Shown: positions 11,285 to 23,494 of the stretch, piece after piece
Position numbering within the stretch: the first letter of the stretch is position 1
How the letters are laid out: every line of letters begins with the position of its first letter
NCBI GenBank assembly: GCA_028023455.1
Contig: JAQFVV010006215.1
Span: 3,827,230 to 3,891,229 of the forward strand
Direction: 5' to 3'
DNA from: Epiperipatus broadwayi
Lineage: Eukaryota > Onychophora > Udeonychophora > Euonychophora > Peripatidae
Length of the DNA stretch: 64,000 nucleotides
Translations under genes and position numbers: made by a program
Notes under the pieces: generated by a model
Databases searched by the model: none
The model's input: the letters and a program-made list of their open reading frames with translations, nothing else
Told to the model about the DNA's origin: nothing

Positions 11285-14229
11285 TCTAACTTGCTTTCTT
11301 ATAATAGATCTTAAACATCTTTCACTGAATAATCATATCCTTAAAACATCTGATATTTCAATTTAATTAGCTGAAATGATCCTGTTTTTCTGTTTTCATA
11401 TATATATATCAGTTAATCTTTAAATTTATATTAAGCACTTCTATGATGATGCTAATATTATAAAATCCATTCTGATAAGTTAACTTTATATGATATATAA
11501 TGAGGTTTAGACCAGTTAATAAAGTCTGACTAGTTGAAATGCATTCAAAACCCACAAAATCATCCTCATTTTTTTTAGACATAGAGATATAATATCTTCA
11601 AAATAAATATTAAGGAATAGTGAAAAATATTAATAGCAAAAATACTTAATGAACGACATCAACAAAAATATATACTAATTATTTTTTGCAATAAAAATGA
11701 TTAAGGTTGCTGATAACAATCATTATTATTACTTGCACACTAATTCTGTTCTTATGACACTTCTTCCAACTTAATATGTTACTACAATACATACTTATTG
11801 AAGTTTATTTTGCAATTACTTACAATTTATGCATAATTGCTAAATTAATCAAGTTCAAAACAATTTTTGGTGTAGCTGACTCTAGAATAAAATATTACTT
11901 TCTTGATCATATTAATATTAATTGTCGGTCATAATAAACAAAAGTTCTGTATATATATTTTCATTATAGGTTAAATAAATATAATGATGTTTTACTTAAA
12001 ACTAAAGTTAGTTATAGACTTTTAATTATATTTGGATAAATAAGACTGATTGGGCTTCCATTGTTTAAACAATTTATTTTGACCATTATATTATCTAATT
12101 TAAACTATTTTTTTAAGTGCAGATTCCAAAGAGAACTTATGCAAACTTCTGATTTTCTTCAAATAAGATTATTGTAAGATTGGTTAAATGATATCATATT
12201 CTTAAGAAAATTAATTATGTAAAAAAAAATATCTCAAACAGATTTAAGAAATAGTAATACAAAGTGAACAAAAATTTAATTTTAAACAGAAAAGCTTTGT
12301 CAACAAAAGATTTCTTAAATAATAACAGAAATAAAATTAGCCTTTATTTTCATTAGATAAATACTTATGTGTTATTTTTAAAAATGTTTTTTTGTACATA
12401 TGAAAGAAGTAATTTCTATATAAAGTTGTATGCCCTAATTTAACATGCACCAGTCAACTGAAGTCAAAGTATACTGTGAATGTTAAGAATTGGTCAAGAA
12501 ATCAATATTACAAAGTAGAATAACTATGAATATATTGAAGCGGTCAAATATGTTGCACACATTTGGCTTCACTTTCTGGTGATGTTTGAAACCTCCAAAC
12601 ATAGGTTCAAACTCAGTCATTTAATAATAAATCACAAAGGAATGAAGATATACCGATGCACGTGATAGTTTATCTTTTGTTAAGCTTTATTCTCATCTAA
12701 AATTAATATAAATATAAAACATAATTTTCTATTATGGTAAACAATCATCGTTATGCATGTGTGTAACAAATAAACATAATAATTTTATTAAAAGCATTAT
12801 ATTACGTATATATTTTTATTCATGTATTTTTTTTTTTACTTTTGAGAGGAAGTTCGAGAGAGTAATGCAAATTTAGTAAACAAAAGACCTACCTTATTTT
12901 AAATTCAGAAAAGATTTGTTTTTATTTTAACATAGGTTTATTTTAAAATTCACGTTACTTAACATTTATCCCACAGGTCTATTTTCAGCTCGAAATAGAC
13001 CAAGACTAGCTCTCTCAAACTTGATCTCGTTCATACTTTAAAATTAGCTGTGTCATTGTGACTGTTAGCTGACATCTTACCAAAGGCAGCCAAAATGAGT
13101 ATAAATACCACCACATTTTCTAACTAAAGAACTCTGCATCTTGTTTCTAAAAGTTGTTGTCAAGGTAATCTACGTCACTCGGAATTTTAAAATGGTTAGT
13201 GAGTAGAATTAAAATTTGCTTCCCCGATCTCTCCAAGATCAAACCAGTGCCAATGTACTCATAAGCCATCGTTTCCAAACTGCTGCCAAAATGAACTGTA
13301 ATTTACACCAGGAATGGACTTTAACCGCAATTTTGTCAAAATAATGCCAAATTAATCATATTTCTTCAAAAATGAAATCAACACATGTGCATACGTCCAT
13401 CAAGTCATCCAACGAAAGGTAATTCCCTGCCGCAAAATGAACTCTAAAAACTTTCATCTAAATAATCTTCTTAATTGTAAAATGTAAAATTCAACCTCTA
13501 ATTATGTAAATTTAGCTCACCTAAAGTATGTCCTTTTAATATTTCCATTTTTGTAACCTTTATATTTTCAAAATGTAATTGCTTATTTTTCCATCAGTAA
13601 TGCCAAACCGATTAATTGCTTAAACAATGACTTTTCTTTTTGCTTCAATATCTAAATTCTATTTGATTTTCCAAACTCGATTGCTAGGTTTTCACTCTTA
13701 CTGTATTATTATTTTCAAATGCGGCAATTTTAATTTGATATTATGTAAATCATACCCATTTTAATATGCTAATAATTCAATCTGGTGAATTAATCTTATC
13801 TTATTTTACTATTCCGCCATTAAGGAATTTAAATCGTAAACGTAAGTTTTCTTACTAAACTATAAAAATTCGCTCGGTTGAAAAATATTCCTAAACTATT
13901 TTATTTAATTTATATTATGCTATCCATTATCCTTTCAAATAAATTATTAACTATTATTTCACGCTATTGATTAATATTAAATAACTTTAGTATTAAATAA
14001 ATTGAAGTTCAGACCCTTACTTTTAGTGATGATTCATTATATAATTAGCCCGCCATCTAACGATAATTTAAGTAACTAATTTTTCGGGCGTATTGATATG
14101 CGTTTAATGAAGGGAGTCTTAATGTTTCACATTTTATTATTGATATGCTAAATAATCTTTTAAGTAAATTGTATGCCCCTTTTTGGGATTGCTTATATAT
14201 ATATGATCATTTCATTATGCTAGGCTTAC
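11285..14229. other. AT-rich DNA without recognised gene
   Basis: No ORF or repeat assigned. From about 12960 the texture changes: fewer simple runs and more CG-containing words. Confidence 0.4.
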
Positions 14230-14239
14230 TTACTCTTTA

Positions 14240-14620
14240 AGGCCATAAAAATCAGTGTTAATACAGACCTGAAAGCCCTCACGATGCGTCCCAGTGATAA
14301 TGTTCATCAATCAAATGTTGCTTTGTCATACTTTCTCTCATCACTGGAATCCTTAAAGCACATTTCTCGGCGGAGTGTGGAGGCCCCAACTCCAAAGGTT
14401 GTGTTTGGTCGCGCAGGCTCTATTATGGGTTAACATTCGGAAAAACGGAACCATAGTATCTTGCCGACCACTTCTTTGGATGCCATCTGTCACAAGTGCA
14501 GATGAGCTTATATTCTTTGTTCTCAAGTTGATGAAGCTTCTCATCCTCTCAAACGTTATCATTCGGTCCGCATGCTATCGTTTATATTTCCTCATATATT
14601 TTTTCATCTGTAAGTCGTAA
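14240..14620 (+). pseudogene. Unidentified coding-like island with in-frame stops
   Basis: A G+C-richer island. One plus frame stays open for about 60 codons (from LKALTMRPSDNVHQSNVALS to KVVFGRAGSIMG), hits TAA, and continues in the same frame through LDAICHKC, TGA, then AYILCSQVDEASHPLKRY. Two stops in about 110 codons with non-random composition suggest a decayed protein-coding segment, perhaps of a retroelement or a lost gene. I do not recognise the family. The open frames on the minus strand and in the other plus frame are probably shadows. Confidence 0.35.
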
Positions 14621-14869
14621 TGATATGATTTTCCTAAGCCACCCCAAGTTTTCATTATAATATAAATTTAGTTTGCCTTATCATATGCATTATCTTATTA
14701 GCGCTATCCACCCTCTCGTTCAACCGCTATTAAATACTTTGAAAGTTAACTTCTAATAAAGCCTATAAAAGTTAAGTCACGTGACTGAATGTCAAAATAA
14801 TTATGCTTTTCCTTATTCTATGTGTAAATCATAAATGATGAATCATTTTATCGTTAATATAAGTATGAT

Positions 14870-15150
14870 GATATCCAGGTATAATCAAAATTCACTAGAT
14901 CATTTGTTATTCAAACTATTATAATGTATATAATAAAAGCCCACGGATAGTTACTGAAATCCGTTATATCCTTTGTGATTTGAATATTATAATGTGTATA
15001 ATAAAAGCCCACAGATAGTTATTGAAATCCATTATATTTCTTTGTGAGTTAAAATATCATGACGTTCATAATATAAGCCCACGTATAGTTATGAAATCCA
15101 TTACATTCTTAATGATTTAAAATGTCATAGCGTGAATAATAGAAGCCCTA
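14870..15150. repeat. Tandem repeat, period 68-70 bp, four units
   Basis: AGCCCAC (AGCCCT in the last) recurs at 14938, 15006, 15076 and 15144, followed by GATAGTTATTGAAATCCATTA-like sequence and preceded by ATTATAATGTGTATAATA. Units differ by about 10-20 percent. Confidence 0.75.
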
Positions 15151-15517
15151 TAAAATATATTTTAAATTAGCATATTAAGCCGCATCATTTCGATTAATTA
15201 ATTTCTTACTATGTATATTTGGTGGTTGCATATCCATAATCCTTAAATTATGTTACTAAGGTTTGCACGGAATGCCCACGTTAACATTAAGTGAAACCCA
15301 GATCGAGTATTCCTTATGTAATCAAGGTTATGATGTGTTTTAAGTCTCTATATCCCGTTGCTCACATACTGATTTAGTTTCATTACTAATGTTATTTTCA
15401 ATAAATTCATATTTAATAATCTATTCTTTGGACATTTTATTAATTCATGCATGCACATCTGTTATTATATTGCATCATCATTTAGTTAATCATTAGATCT
15501 CTTGTGTCTCTGCTGAC

Positions 15518-15755
15518 CCTCTGGGCTGGGGATTGTTAGAAATGTTGTTTGCTACCGTCATAAGTGTTGTTTGTAATGTTATAGACTTGGGAAATGGGCA
15601 ATAGGGTGGAGTTCATGAGTATTCCTCACTTGTGTATCTCGCATATGATTGAACTCTAGGTACTTTTGCTTAGATGCTAATTCTTGTTAGACGAACATAC
15701 AATTCTGACTGGTACAATATCTTATTAATAAAAACATCACTTTTGATTATTTTTT
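15518..15755 (+). other. Possible solo LTR fragment
   Basis: CTCTGGGCTGGGGAT looks like a polypurine tract and is followed by TGTTAGAAATGTTG; about 200 bp later there is AATAAAAACATCA. The TG...CA ends and polyadenylation-like signal suggest an LTR, but no second copy exists in the window. It is speculative. Confidence 0.2.
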
Positions 15756-17519
15756 GAAAGTTTGAGATAATGATATACCAGTAGTTCTTGAAGAAGTTTT
15801 CTGGAATCTCATCAAAGCCATAAAATTAGAGGACCAAACAAACATTAAACAATATCACATACTGAAAGACATAAATATATTTTCATGTAGTTTCACATCA
15901 TAATATGACCATCCAAATAGTATATTTTAGTAAGATCATGCAGTAAATATAATTATAATTAAATGAAAAAACTTTGCCAAACAATTTATGTAAATTAATA
16001 AGTTACCAGTTAAATTTGTATTATATATAATACTTTTAAATTATAATAATGATACAAATAAATAGTACTAATATATAACTTATATAGAAATACTTTCAAT
16101 TACCTAGTTCATAATCATTAGCAATTGAACTTAGATGAAAATTCTTATAAATCATTTTAAAGTTTCCATAACAAATTAGACAACCTACAAATATTAAAGT
16201 ACACAATTTTTGAAAAATCATGACAACTATTATTCATTCACAACAGTTAATTGTGATCTAAGAAATAAAAAAAACACTTCTATATAAGATAAATATTTCA
16301 TTTTTTATTTATAGCATTATTATTATAATTTAAAAAGAAAAGTTTGGATTAGTACATTCTGGGCATTTTGATCATTTTAACTTAAGATTATCAAATCACA
16401 GTCATGTAAAAAAAAACATTTCTGTAGAAAATTTTAATAAAGTAGCATACAGGCACACTAAAATTAAACTGAAATTTTAATTATGTAAATTATATAATAA
16501 CCAGACATATTCAGCCTTTTAAAAGGCCATTGTTTTGATATGTTTAATTTGACATTGTTACTTACTTCACGTAATTACTTATTAATAAATCTAATATTTG
16601 TTAAATTTATTTTTACTTGGTTACTTTAATAAATTTTTTTTAAAAAATTTAATGTAAATATTTTTTTTTTTTTTTTTACTAAACATTGCTGAGTATGTCA
16701 TTCATCTGAACTATATTAGGGAATTGACAAATCATGAAAGCATTTTACTAAAGCTAAATTAAAAATTTTAAATATACCTGTTACATTTCAGCAGTACAAC
16801 ACAATTATATATTTACTGGAGCACTCTCTTAATAAAAAATTAAAAAAATTTTTTTTCAATTTTTTGAGTGTTGCCACAAGCATAATAGGGGTTTTTTTCT
16901 CTTAGCTTTTTAATAGTTACTGTTTATTTTATTTTTAGGTTTCATGATAATTTTGAATCATTTTTGCAATACAGTATTTTAAAATTAAATATATTTTTTT
17001 AATTGGTTACTTAACAATTTTTTTTAAAAAATTTAATATAAATTAAACAAAAGATTTTAAATGTGAGAATTATATAGCAGTCTGAAAGATGTCACTTTGA
17101 ATTCAATTATATGCTAACCAAAAATAAATGTAAATATGGTATTATAGCATATACTTTTTTCCCTCACTAAATATCACATTTCATTTTCTTCATGATTTAA
17201 ATACTGTACTGATTTTTTCTGAGCAGAATTACTTTCTCTATACAAACAGTGGTTATGAATTTGACTCATGTGAGCGGACAAATATTCATCCATTCACCAA
17301 TCAGATAACTGAGAAAATAGAAATTTTATATTCAAGATATTTCCTTTATTATTTATATATTTTCAAATGTTTTGTTTTTATTTTCAAAAGCTCGTTGATG
17401 ATTATAAAGCATTCAATGTTACAAAGATAAAACAATTATTAGCCAGGTTTACAAAAGGTACATACCCTCAATAACAATTATATCCACAAAAGAGTTCTAC
17501 AATCTTGTTTAATGTGTAT
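15756..17519. other. AT-rich DNA without recognised feature
   Basis: Long A and T runs; a phrase of about 40 bp (TTTTTTTTAAAAAATTTAAT) recurs near 16635 and 17020. Nothing coding. Confidence 0.4.
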
Positions 17520-18465
17520 CTGTACATGGGTTTACATGGCTCAACCACCAAGAAGTCATCCATTGCCCAATGATCCCCATCCCTGTGCCCCAAAGCGATG
17601 CTTCAGATGAATAGGCAGACATCCAGCATTGGGCCAACCACCACAACAGGAAATGAGGTCCAATGCACCAAGGCCATTAAACATTAAATCATTGACCCAC
17701 AGTGGAGCCCATTCCAGGTACCTCTATCTCCCAGTTCAACAGTCCAAATGGGCAGTGACCACATTAAGTCTACCTTCCCAAAATAGGAATGCCAACTAGG
17801 AAAAAGCTAACTAACAACGAGTACAGATTTGCACTGCTCAAAACTAACCTATCAAGGGGGCACAGCAGCCCATCAAAAAAAATGGTGCTGAAACTTTGAC
17901 CCTATACCCTCCTGGCAGGTTTTCCAGGTAGCAGCAATGATTGCCAGTAGCCCACACCAATAAACCAGGTCCCCAATGACCACCACCATCCACCCCTGAG
18001 GAAGAAAAGAGGAGTGCAGACACATGTCCACAAAATATTATGAAAATGTTATGAAATGTTAACTAAGGAAACATAATAATAATGAGCATGAATCGACACT
18101 GATCTGATAAACAATCCATCAGGGGGTATGGCATCCTGTCAGGTTGAAGTCCATGAAGGACAATGGCCTTCACCCACCCAGCAGTTTTTTTACCCAAGCT
18201 TGGCAATGATCGTTGACTGCCCTCACAAATGAATCAGATCTCTCATGACCACCACCTCCACCCCTGCGGGAAAAGTGAGGAGTGTGGACCTGTGCCCCCA
18301 TTACAAAAATGCTGTATAACTTCATACCTTTTTCAGACTAGCAATGGTCACAAATCGTTCACAGCACTTCAACATTTCAAGGGGATCTTATTCTTTATAC
18401 AGATTAGTCTGAATAGGCTGGGACCACATTTTGTCAACCTGCCCACATGGACCCAGTAGATTATA
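17520..18465. repeat. GC-richer, C/A-rich repeat island
   Basis: The plus strand is strikingly rich in C and A compared with its surroundings. An internal direct repeat, about 250-bp period, contains ATGACCACCACCATCCACCC (near 17975) and ATGACCACCACCTCCACCCC (near 18245), each followed by a GAGGAGTG-containing block. No long ORF with family features was found. It may be a dispersed repeat of different origin. Confidence 0.45.
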
Positions 18466-20379
18466 TTTCATTACATAGGTACTAGTCAAATGTTCAACTA
18501 TTTATTAGTCAAATGCTCAACTATTTATTAGACTCATGCTATCATTAAGTCCTCAGGGTTCATAATCCAGTTGTATTATTACATCTGGATATTCCAATAA
18601 AATGTGTAGTTCATATTGAGAATACTTGTTTATTGATTAGCTGTGCAACAAAATTGCTGTTTAAGTCATGCCCTGTCAATTGTTGTCACTAACCTTGTTC
18701 TGAACTAGATTGTGATAAGGTTCAATTATGATTCTACTTTACTGATCCTATTTCAATTCTTCTAATCCAAGTTGAGTTCTGATTCTTAATCAAAGTTCCA
18801 ATTATAAAGTCGAACAGTTTATATTTAATCTTTGGGTTTTTCTTAATAATTTGAATCCAAGGGGATTGAATAATTAACAATTTCAGTATTTTTGTCTAGG
18901 CCCATTGCATTCTATAAATCCATTTTTATCTCTGAATCATTGCTTTTTATCTTCTAATTCACTTTGTCATAATTCTAAGTCAATTTGAAAATTTTCTGAA
19001 ATTTTTTTGTGGTGCCCCAATCACACAGAAAATGGCCCAATAACTTTTGATCTAATCATCATAAATTTCTAATTTTTATGCAGGGAGGTAGCTTAAATCA
19101 TAATCCATAATATTTAATCTGAGATTGAATTAAATATGTAAAATAAGTTTTCCTTCCTACAAAGTTTTGCCGTATTTGCCACCTCCCACCCCCGGATTGA
19201 CACCACGATATTGTTACTTTTTCTTTAACATTTGGAAAACATTTTATTCATGGTTTTTGACTAATCATTGCATCTAGCATGTTGCTTCAACTGTTTTCTA
19301 TCATCCCTGACTGATTTGTAGTTGTTGAAAGCTGTTTTATTTCTTGATATCAGGTGTTAAGTTTGAATTCTCAGGAATATCATCGTTAAGCATTTTTTCT
19401 TCACTTTTATTTTCACAGGTATTGATTTTCTAATCGTTTCAAATTAGTTCCATCACCAAAATTAGGATTTTTTGTAATTATTTCCTATTTTGAGTTATTA
19501 AGTTAAATTTTAAATTCATTTACTAGGTTTTAATCTTGTTTTAATGATTCTACTAATTACTTATATTAGTTTTTGCTTGATTAATGACAGCCATTTGCAT
19601 GTTATAAAACGATGGATAAATTGAATTATTTTAAATTAAAACTAATTTTAAATTTCTTGAAAAGGTGTAAAAGATTAAACAAGTAATCACTTATGTTTTA
19701 TCATGCATCTTCTTACCAATTCCATCTTGAATATGTGAATCCTCCCATCCTTGTGGAGCCAGTGAACAGTGAGCTGCTCCTGCTCGCAACAGCAAGTGGA
19801 CTAATTTTTTGTTTTTATTAATGCATTTCTCATCTTATTATTTAATATAATAATATTTTCTTTATTTTATGTTTAATTTTTCTCTCTAAATGAAATAAAT
19901 ATTTTTTTATTTTTTATTTTTAAAAAAAACCTCCCTTGGGGTTATCTTATGCAGTTTATTTATTATTGATATACTAAAGATTAAAATTCAAAACAATAAA
20001 AGGACATTTACTGTTTTGTTTAAAAGGGAAATGATGGAGAATTAGATACAATGGCTTTCTAAAGTAAGCTTTTTATTACCTATAATGTTTAAATTTAGAG
20101 AGCAGACTCAAGCACCTTAGGTTACAGCAACTAAAATCAGAGATCTGTTATTAAAACACCATATTAATAGAGATTAACAGAATTTCTGGTTATCACATGC
20201 TTTCTGTTTGATTACATAAATCACTAATTTTTTTTGTTTCCTTTTATTGATTTTTTTTGTATAACTCACACCACCAAAAATTAATGAAAGTCTCATATAA
20301 CCTATTAGACTAAATAAAACTTCCCTTTAAAAGTACATTGTACTGATGTTATAATATTATATATAGAGTAAGTTAAAAA
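18466..20379. other. AT-rich DNA without recognised feature
   Basis: A small G+C-richer spot near 19740-19800 (GTGGAGCCAGTGAACAGTGA) and a C-rich spot near 19180-19200; neither assigned. Confidence 0.4.
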
Positions 20380-20411
20380 CAAACTCTTATGAAGCTTCAA
20401 AAATACCCTCA

Positions 20412-20453
20412 ACCTCAGACCGTGGTTTCTGCCTCTAGCGTCATCAGTGAGGT
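20412..20453 (-). ncRNA. Hammerhead ribozyme B1, complete core
   Basis: Minus strand: ACCTCA, CTGATGA, stem II region with TAGAG loop, GAAA, ACCACGGT, C17 of GTC, then TGAGGT pairing with ACCTCA. All invariant positions are present. Cleavage is predicted opposite plus position 20418. Confidence 0.8.
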
Positions 20454-20784
20454 GCTAGGGAATAAAAATACTAGAACTAGTCCAGCATTTTATCAATGCC
20501 TAACTATTGAGAAGAAAATCTGAAACTTTCAGACATTTAAATGTCCAAAAATCCAGCTATCTAACTCAAATAGCCGTAAATAGGAGCTTAACTAAAGTTC
20601 AGGTCATCTGACTTGATTCTTTAGCAATTTAAATTTAGTTTTAAGCTATTAATAGCTTTAAACTAAATTTATATTGCTAAAACTATCAATATCATGGTGT
20701 ACCTGAACTTTAATACAGCTCCTATTTACAAATGTTATATATAGAGTTAGATAGCTAGATCTTTTGAACATTTAAAATGCTCTG

Positions 20785-20825
20785 AACCTCAGACTCGGAT
20801 TTTGCCTCTACATCATCAGTTAGGC
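20785..20825 (-). ncRNA. Hammerhead motif B2, decayed
   Basis: CTGATGA is kept but GAAA has become AAAA and stem I is broken; likely inactive. Confidence 0.5.
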
Positions 20826-20870
20826 ATTGATAAAATGACTGGACTAGTTCTAGCATTTTTATTCAATGCA

Positions 20871-20908
20871 CTCACTGATGACGCTAGAGGCAGAAACCAC
20901 GGTCTGAG
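20871..20908 (+). ncRNA. Hammerhead ribozyme B3, core present, short stem I
   Basis: CTCA, CTGATGA (20875-20881), stem II, GAAA (20893-20896), ACCACGGT, C17 at 20904, TGAG. Stem I is only 4 bp before a mismatch. Confidence 0.7.
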
Positions 20909-21239
20909 ACTTTCAGACTATTTTTGAATGTCCAAAGAGTTTAGTTTATAACTAACTCTATATATAACATTTGTAAATAGGAGCTTTATTAAAATTAGGT
21001 CATCTGACTTGATTTTTTATCAATTTAATTTTAGTTTTTTGCTATTAATGCTTTGGCGATTTTATATTGCTAGAGCTATTAATATATGGTGTATCTGAAC
21101 TTGGTTCAGTCCCATACGGCTATTTGAGTTAGATAGCTGGATTTTTGGACATTTAAATGTCTGAAAGTTTCAGATTTTCTTCTCAATAGTTAGGCATTGA
21201 TAAAATGCTGGACTAGTTCTAGTATTTTTATTCCCTAGC

Positions 21240-21281
21240 ACCTCACTGATGACGCTAGAGGCAGAAACCGCGGTCTGAGGT
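21240..21281 (+). ncRNA. Hammerhead ribozyme B4, complete core
   Basis: ACCTCA (21240-21245), CTGATGA (21246-21252), stem II GC/GC with TAGAG loop, GAAA (21264-21267), ACCGCGGT palindrome (21267-21274), C17 at 21275, TGAGGT (21276-21281). Stem III differs from copy B1 (GC versus AC in the tip) without breaking the flanking pairs. Cleavage is predicted after 21275. Confidence 0.82.
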
Positions 21282-21589
21282 TGAGGGTATTTTTGAAGCT
21301 TCATAAGAGTTTGTTTTTAATTTACTCTATATATAACATTTGTAAATAGGAGCTTTATTAAAATTAGGTCATCTGACTTGATTTTTTATCAATTTGATGT
21401 TATAATAGTACTATTTTATATTATTATTATAATTACAAGGAACCATATAATAAATTCCATGTTTTAATTAAATACTTATTTCTAAGTAATAAATTTGGGG
21501 ATTATGTAATTAATTCATCAGTGATTAATCTAAATTATTAAAAAATAGATATTTAAAGTTAGAATATAAATTTTGATTATATTGTAATG

Positions 21590-21830
21590 GAACAGGACCT
21601 GGCTTTGCATGATGGAATACTTAATAGATGATCAAAATGGGTGAGAAGAAGGAAAAGCGCATGGCCAACTTTGATCTCAAATATGGAAGAATGGGATAAA
21701 CATATGTGGTGGTCTCAGGGTACTTCCGTGCAGTTTCATCCATTCTTTCCATCTCGATTTCCATTATGTCCCAGGTTCAAGCTCAGGAAGATATGATATC
21801 CTACTTCAGGGTATATTATTTTATAAGAAA
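21590..21830. repeat. Possible fragment related to the long-LTR family
   Basis: Starts TTGTAATGGAACAGGACC and contains CAGGTTCAAGCTCAGGAAGA, similar to a phrase in the LTRs at 23495 and 29116 (GAGTTCAAACTCAGGAAAAA) and at 48047. A truncated relative is plausible, but similarity is limited. Confidence 0.3.
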
Positions 21831-22083
21831 AATCACATTTTATTTGAATTACTTTTACTATATCTATGTATATAGTCTGTAATGAATTCTATGTCAAGAA
21901 GGTTGGGGAGCTGGCTTATAACCTTTTGGTTGATGATGGAATCTAATAGTTTATGTGGGTATGTAAAATGCAATCTTACAATACATATAGTCATTAAACT
22001 GACAAATTTATAATGCTAAGCATAAATAATAAGTAGCTAATACTAGATTTAAATATTGGATACATTTTTTCCCATATATCAAA

Positions 22084-22162
22084 GCATTGGCCAGGAAGTG
22101 AATCGCAACAACTGTCTACAAGCAACTGCTTGCAAGGCAGCTGCACTGACCTCTCAGCTACT
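22084..22162 (-). mobile_element. Old tRNA-derived SINE copy
   Basis: Read on the minus strand, GAGAGGTCAGTGCAGCTGCC, then TTGCAAGC, then GGCCAATGC match the SINE at 51927-52003 over its whole tRNA-like length. About a quarter of positions differ and the B-box is disrupted, so it is an old copy. No poly-A or target duplication is visible. Confidence 0.65.
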
Positions 22163-22197
22163 AAACTTGAATAATTGAGGCCAAATTTTTGATTTTC

Positions 22198-22346
22198 TTC
22201 TCAAAACGAACACGTGGTCATTACCAGCATTATATTTTATGAGATATAAGAGAAACATACTTAACATTGACACTATATGTGAGTTGTGCCACAGATCAGA
22301 AGAGAACCAAAATCACATATTCTTTGAGTGCAGCAGCGTACAATAA
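22198..22346 (+). pseudogene. LINE ORF2 C-terminal zinc-knuckle fragment
   Basis: A plus-strand open stretch of about 48 codons reads LKTNTWSLPALYFMRYKRNI, then ICELCHRSEENQNHIFFECS. C-x2-C...H-x4-C with EE and HIFFEC is the zf-RVT signature found at the C-terminus of non-LTR retrotransposon polyproteins. It ends at TAA shortly after. No upstream reverse transcriptase is recognisable, so it is a small fragment. It is not from the RTE family present elsewhere in the window, which lacks this domain. Confidence 0.55.
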
Positions 22347-22963
22347 ACTCAATCTTGTATTACAAAAATTTATCAGAAAAAGAATGCCAATGTAAGTTAA
22401 ATTATAGACTTTTCCAAATGCCTGCTTCACAGAAATAAGAAGTACATTTATACTATGTGAATTATGATGCATTTATCTTTACAATCGTAATGCAAGAAAT
22501 CTTAATATTTTTTTTGAAAAAATAGAGACAATAAAATAAACAGATAAAAAAAATCACCCCAACATATATTTTCGTAGCGACTTGATCATTTGTACATCAG
22601 TGATCTAACCTCTAGTGACATGTATTTTCTGTTTCCTATTTTATTGTAAATGTTGCTAATAATAGTATAATTAATTGAATGCTATTAAAAGTACTCATTG
22701 TAATATTCTTTGATTAGTTTTGTATAACATTTCCCCCCTTCATTCCTGCCTGTTCCTTTAAACTAAAATATTTGTTATAAAGTTCCTTCTAAAACTAAAA
22801 TGACAAATTTTTAAACCACTGATTAAATCAAGTTACTATTTTTTATAATTACTGTATATTTGTGGGAAAAAGAGCGCACACCAATTAATTAAAATTTATT
22901 TAAAAAAAATCTAATACAGAGGATTTTGGATTTAAAAAATAGATCTAAATATTATATATTTAA

Positions 22964-23150
22964 TTAGGCACTTGTTATTCCAGGGGTCCATATTTGTCCT
23001 GGATCAATACATTCACAAGTACAAAAAGCAGGATAATCAAACGAGTCAACAAAAATTCCTCTTATATCATCAACTCTCATAGCAAGTAGTTGCAAGCTTC
23101 TTCGATGTTCTACACAATGACAACTTTCTTTACACTGCTGTTTATCCCGT
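22964..23150 (-). CDS. Spatzle-like gene, terminal exon with C-terminal cystine knot
   Basis: A 187-nt terminal exon with an acceptor (TATTTATTTCAG), then 61 codons and TAA at 22964-22966. The peptide has C-x3-C-x-C near its start (QQCKESCHC), a strand CVEHRRSLQLLAMRVDDIRG, then a GIFVDSFDYPAFCTCEC ending. That final block (Phe-x-x-Pro followed by closely spaced C-x-C) is the conserved C-terminal signature of Spatzle-type knots, where the family usually has FxxPSCCxC; here it is FC-T-C-E-C, with one extra Cys. Trunk/PTTH-like ligands are the main alternative. If the family call is right, the product would be an extracellular dimeric ligand, typically for Toll-type receptors. Only AT-rich DNA without a convincing gene follows downstream. 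Confidence 0.75.
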
Positions 23151-23494
23151 CTGAAATAAATATAAAAACAATATTCACGATATCAGTTTTAAAATAGATT
23201 GATATATAATAAATTTATTCTGCTTTAAAATTTTGCTATTATAAACAATAGCTCTTTGAAATCTTGTCTATCAAATCAGTTGTAATCTTTTTTTTTTTTT
23301 CATAAATGTATAAATAAAAGATTTATAAATATATTAATGTATAAATAAATCTTACCTTATATTATTTCTTTTCTTGCCTTAAATTCATCATATAAGCATA
23401 AGGCTGCAATAATTTTTGATACTTATGGATTAGCCTGAACACCAAGGTTGATTATGAATAATTCCGGGCAATAATTTTCATTATATATATATAT

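Larger units (their letters stand above)
20375..21410. repeat. Hammerhead repeat family B: four units, two per strand
   Basis: Two minus-strand units followed by two plus-strand units, meeting head-to-head near 20845. Landmarks include AACTAGTCCAGCATTTTATC, AAAATCTGAAACTTTCAGAC and AGATAGCTGGATTTTTGGAC. Hammerhead motifs are spaced 373 bp (minus pair) and 371 bp (plus pair), so the monomer is about 370 bp. Part of the unit (AAAATCTGAAA-TTTCAGACAT) is shared with family A, which links the two families. Confidence 0.78.
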
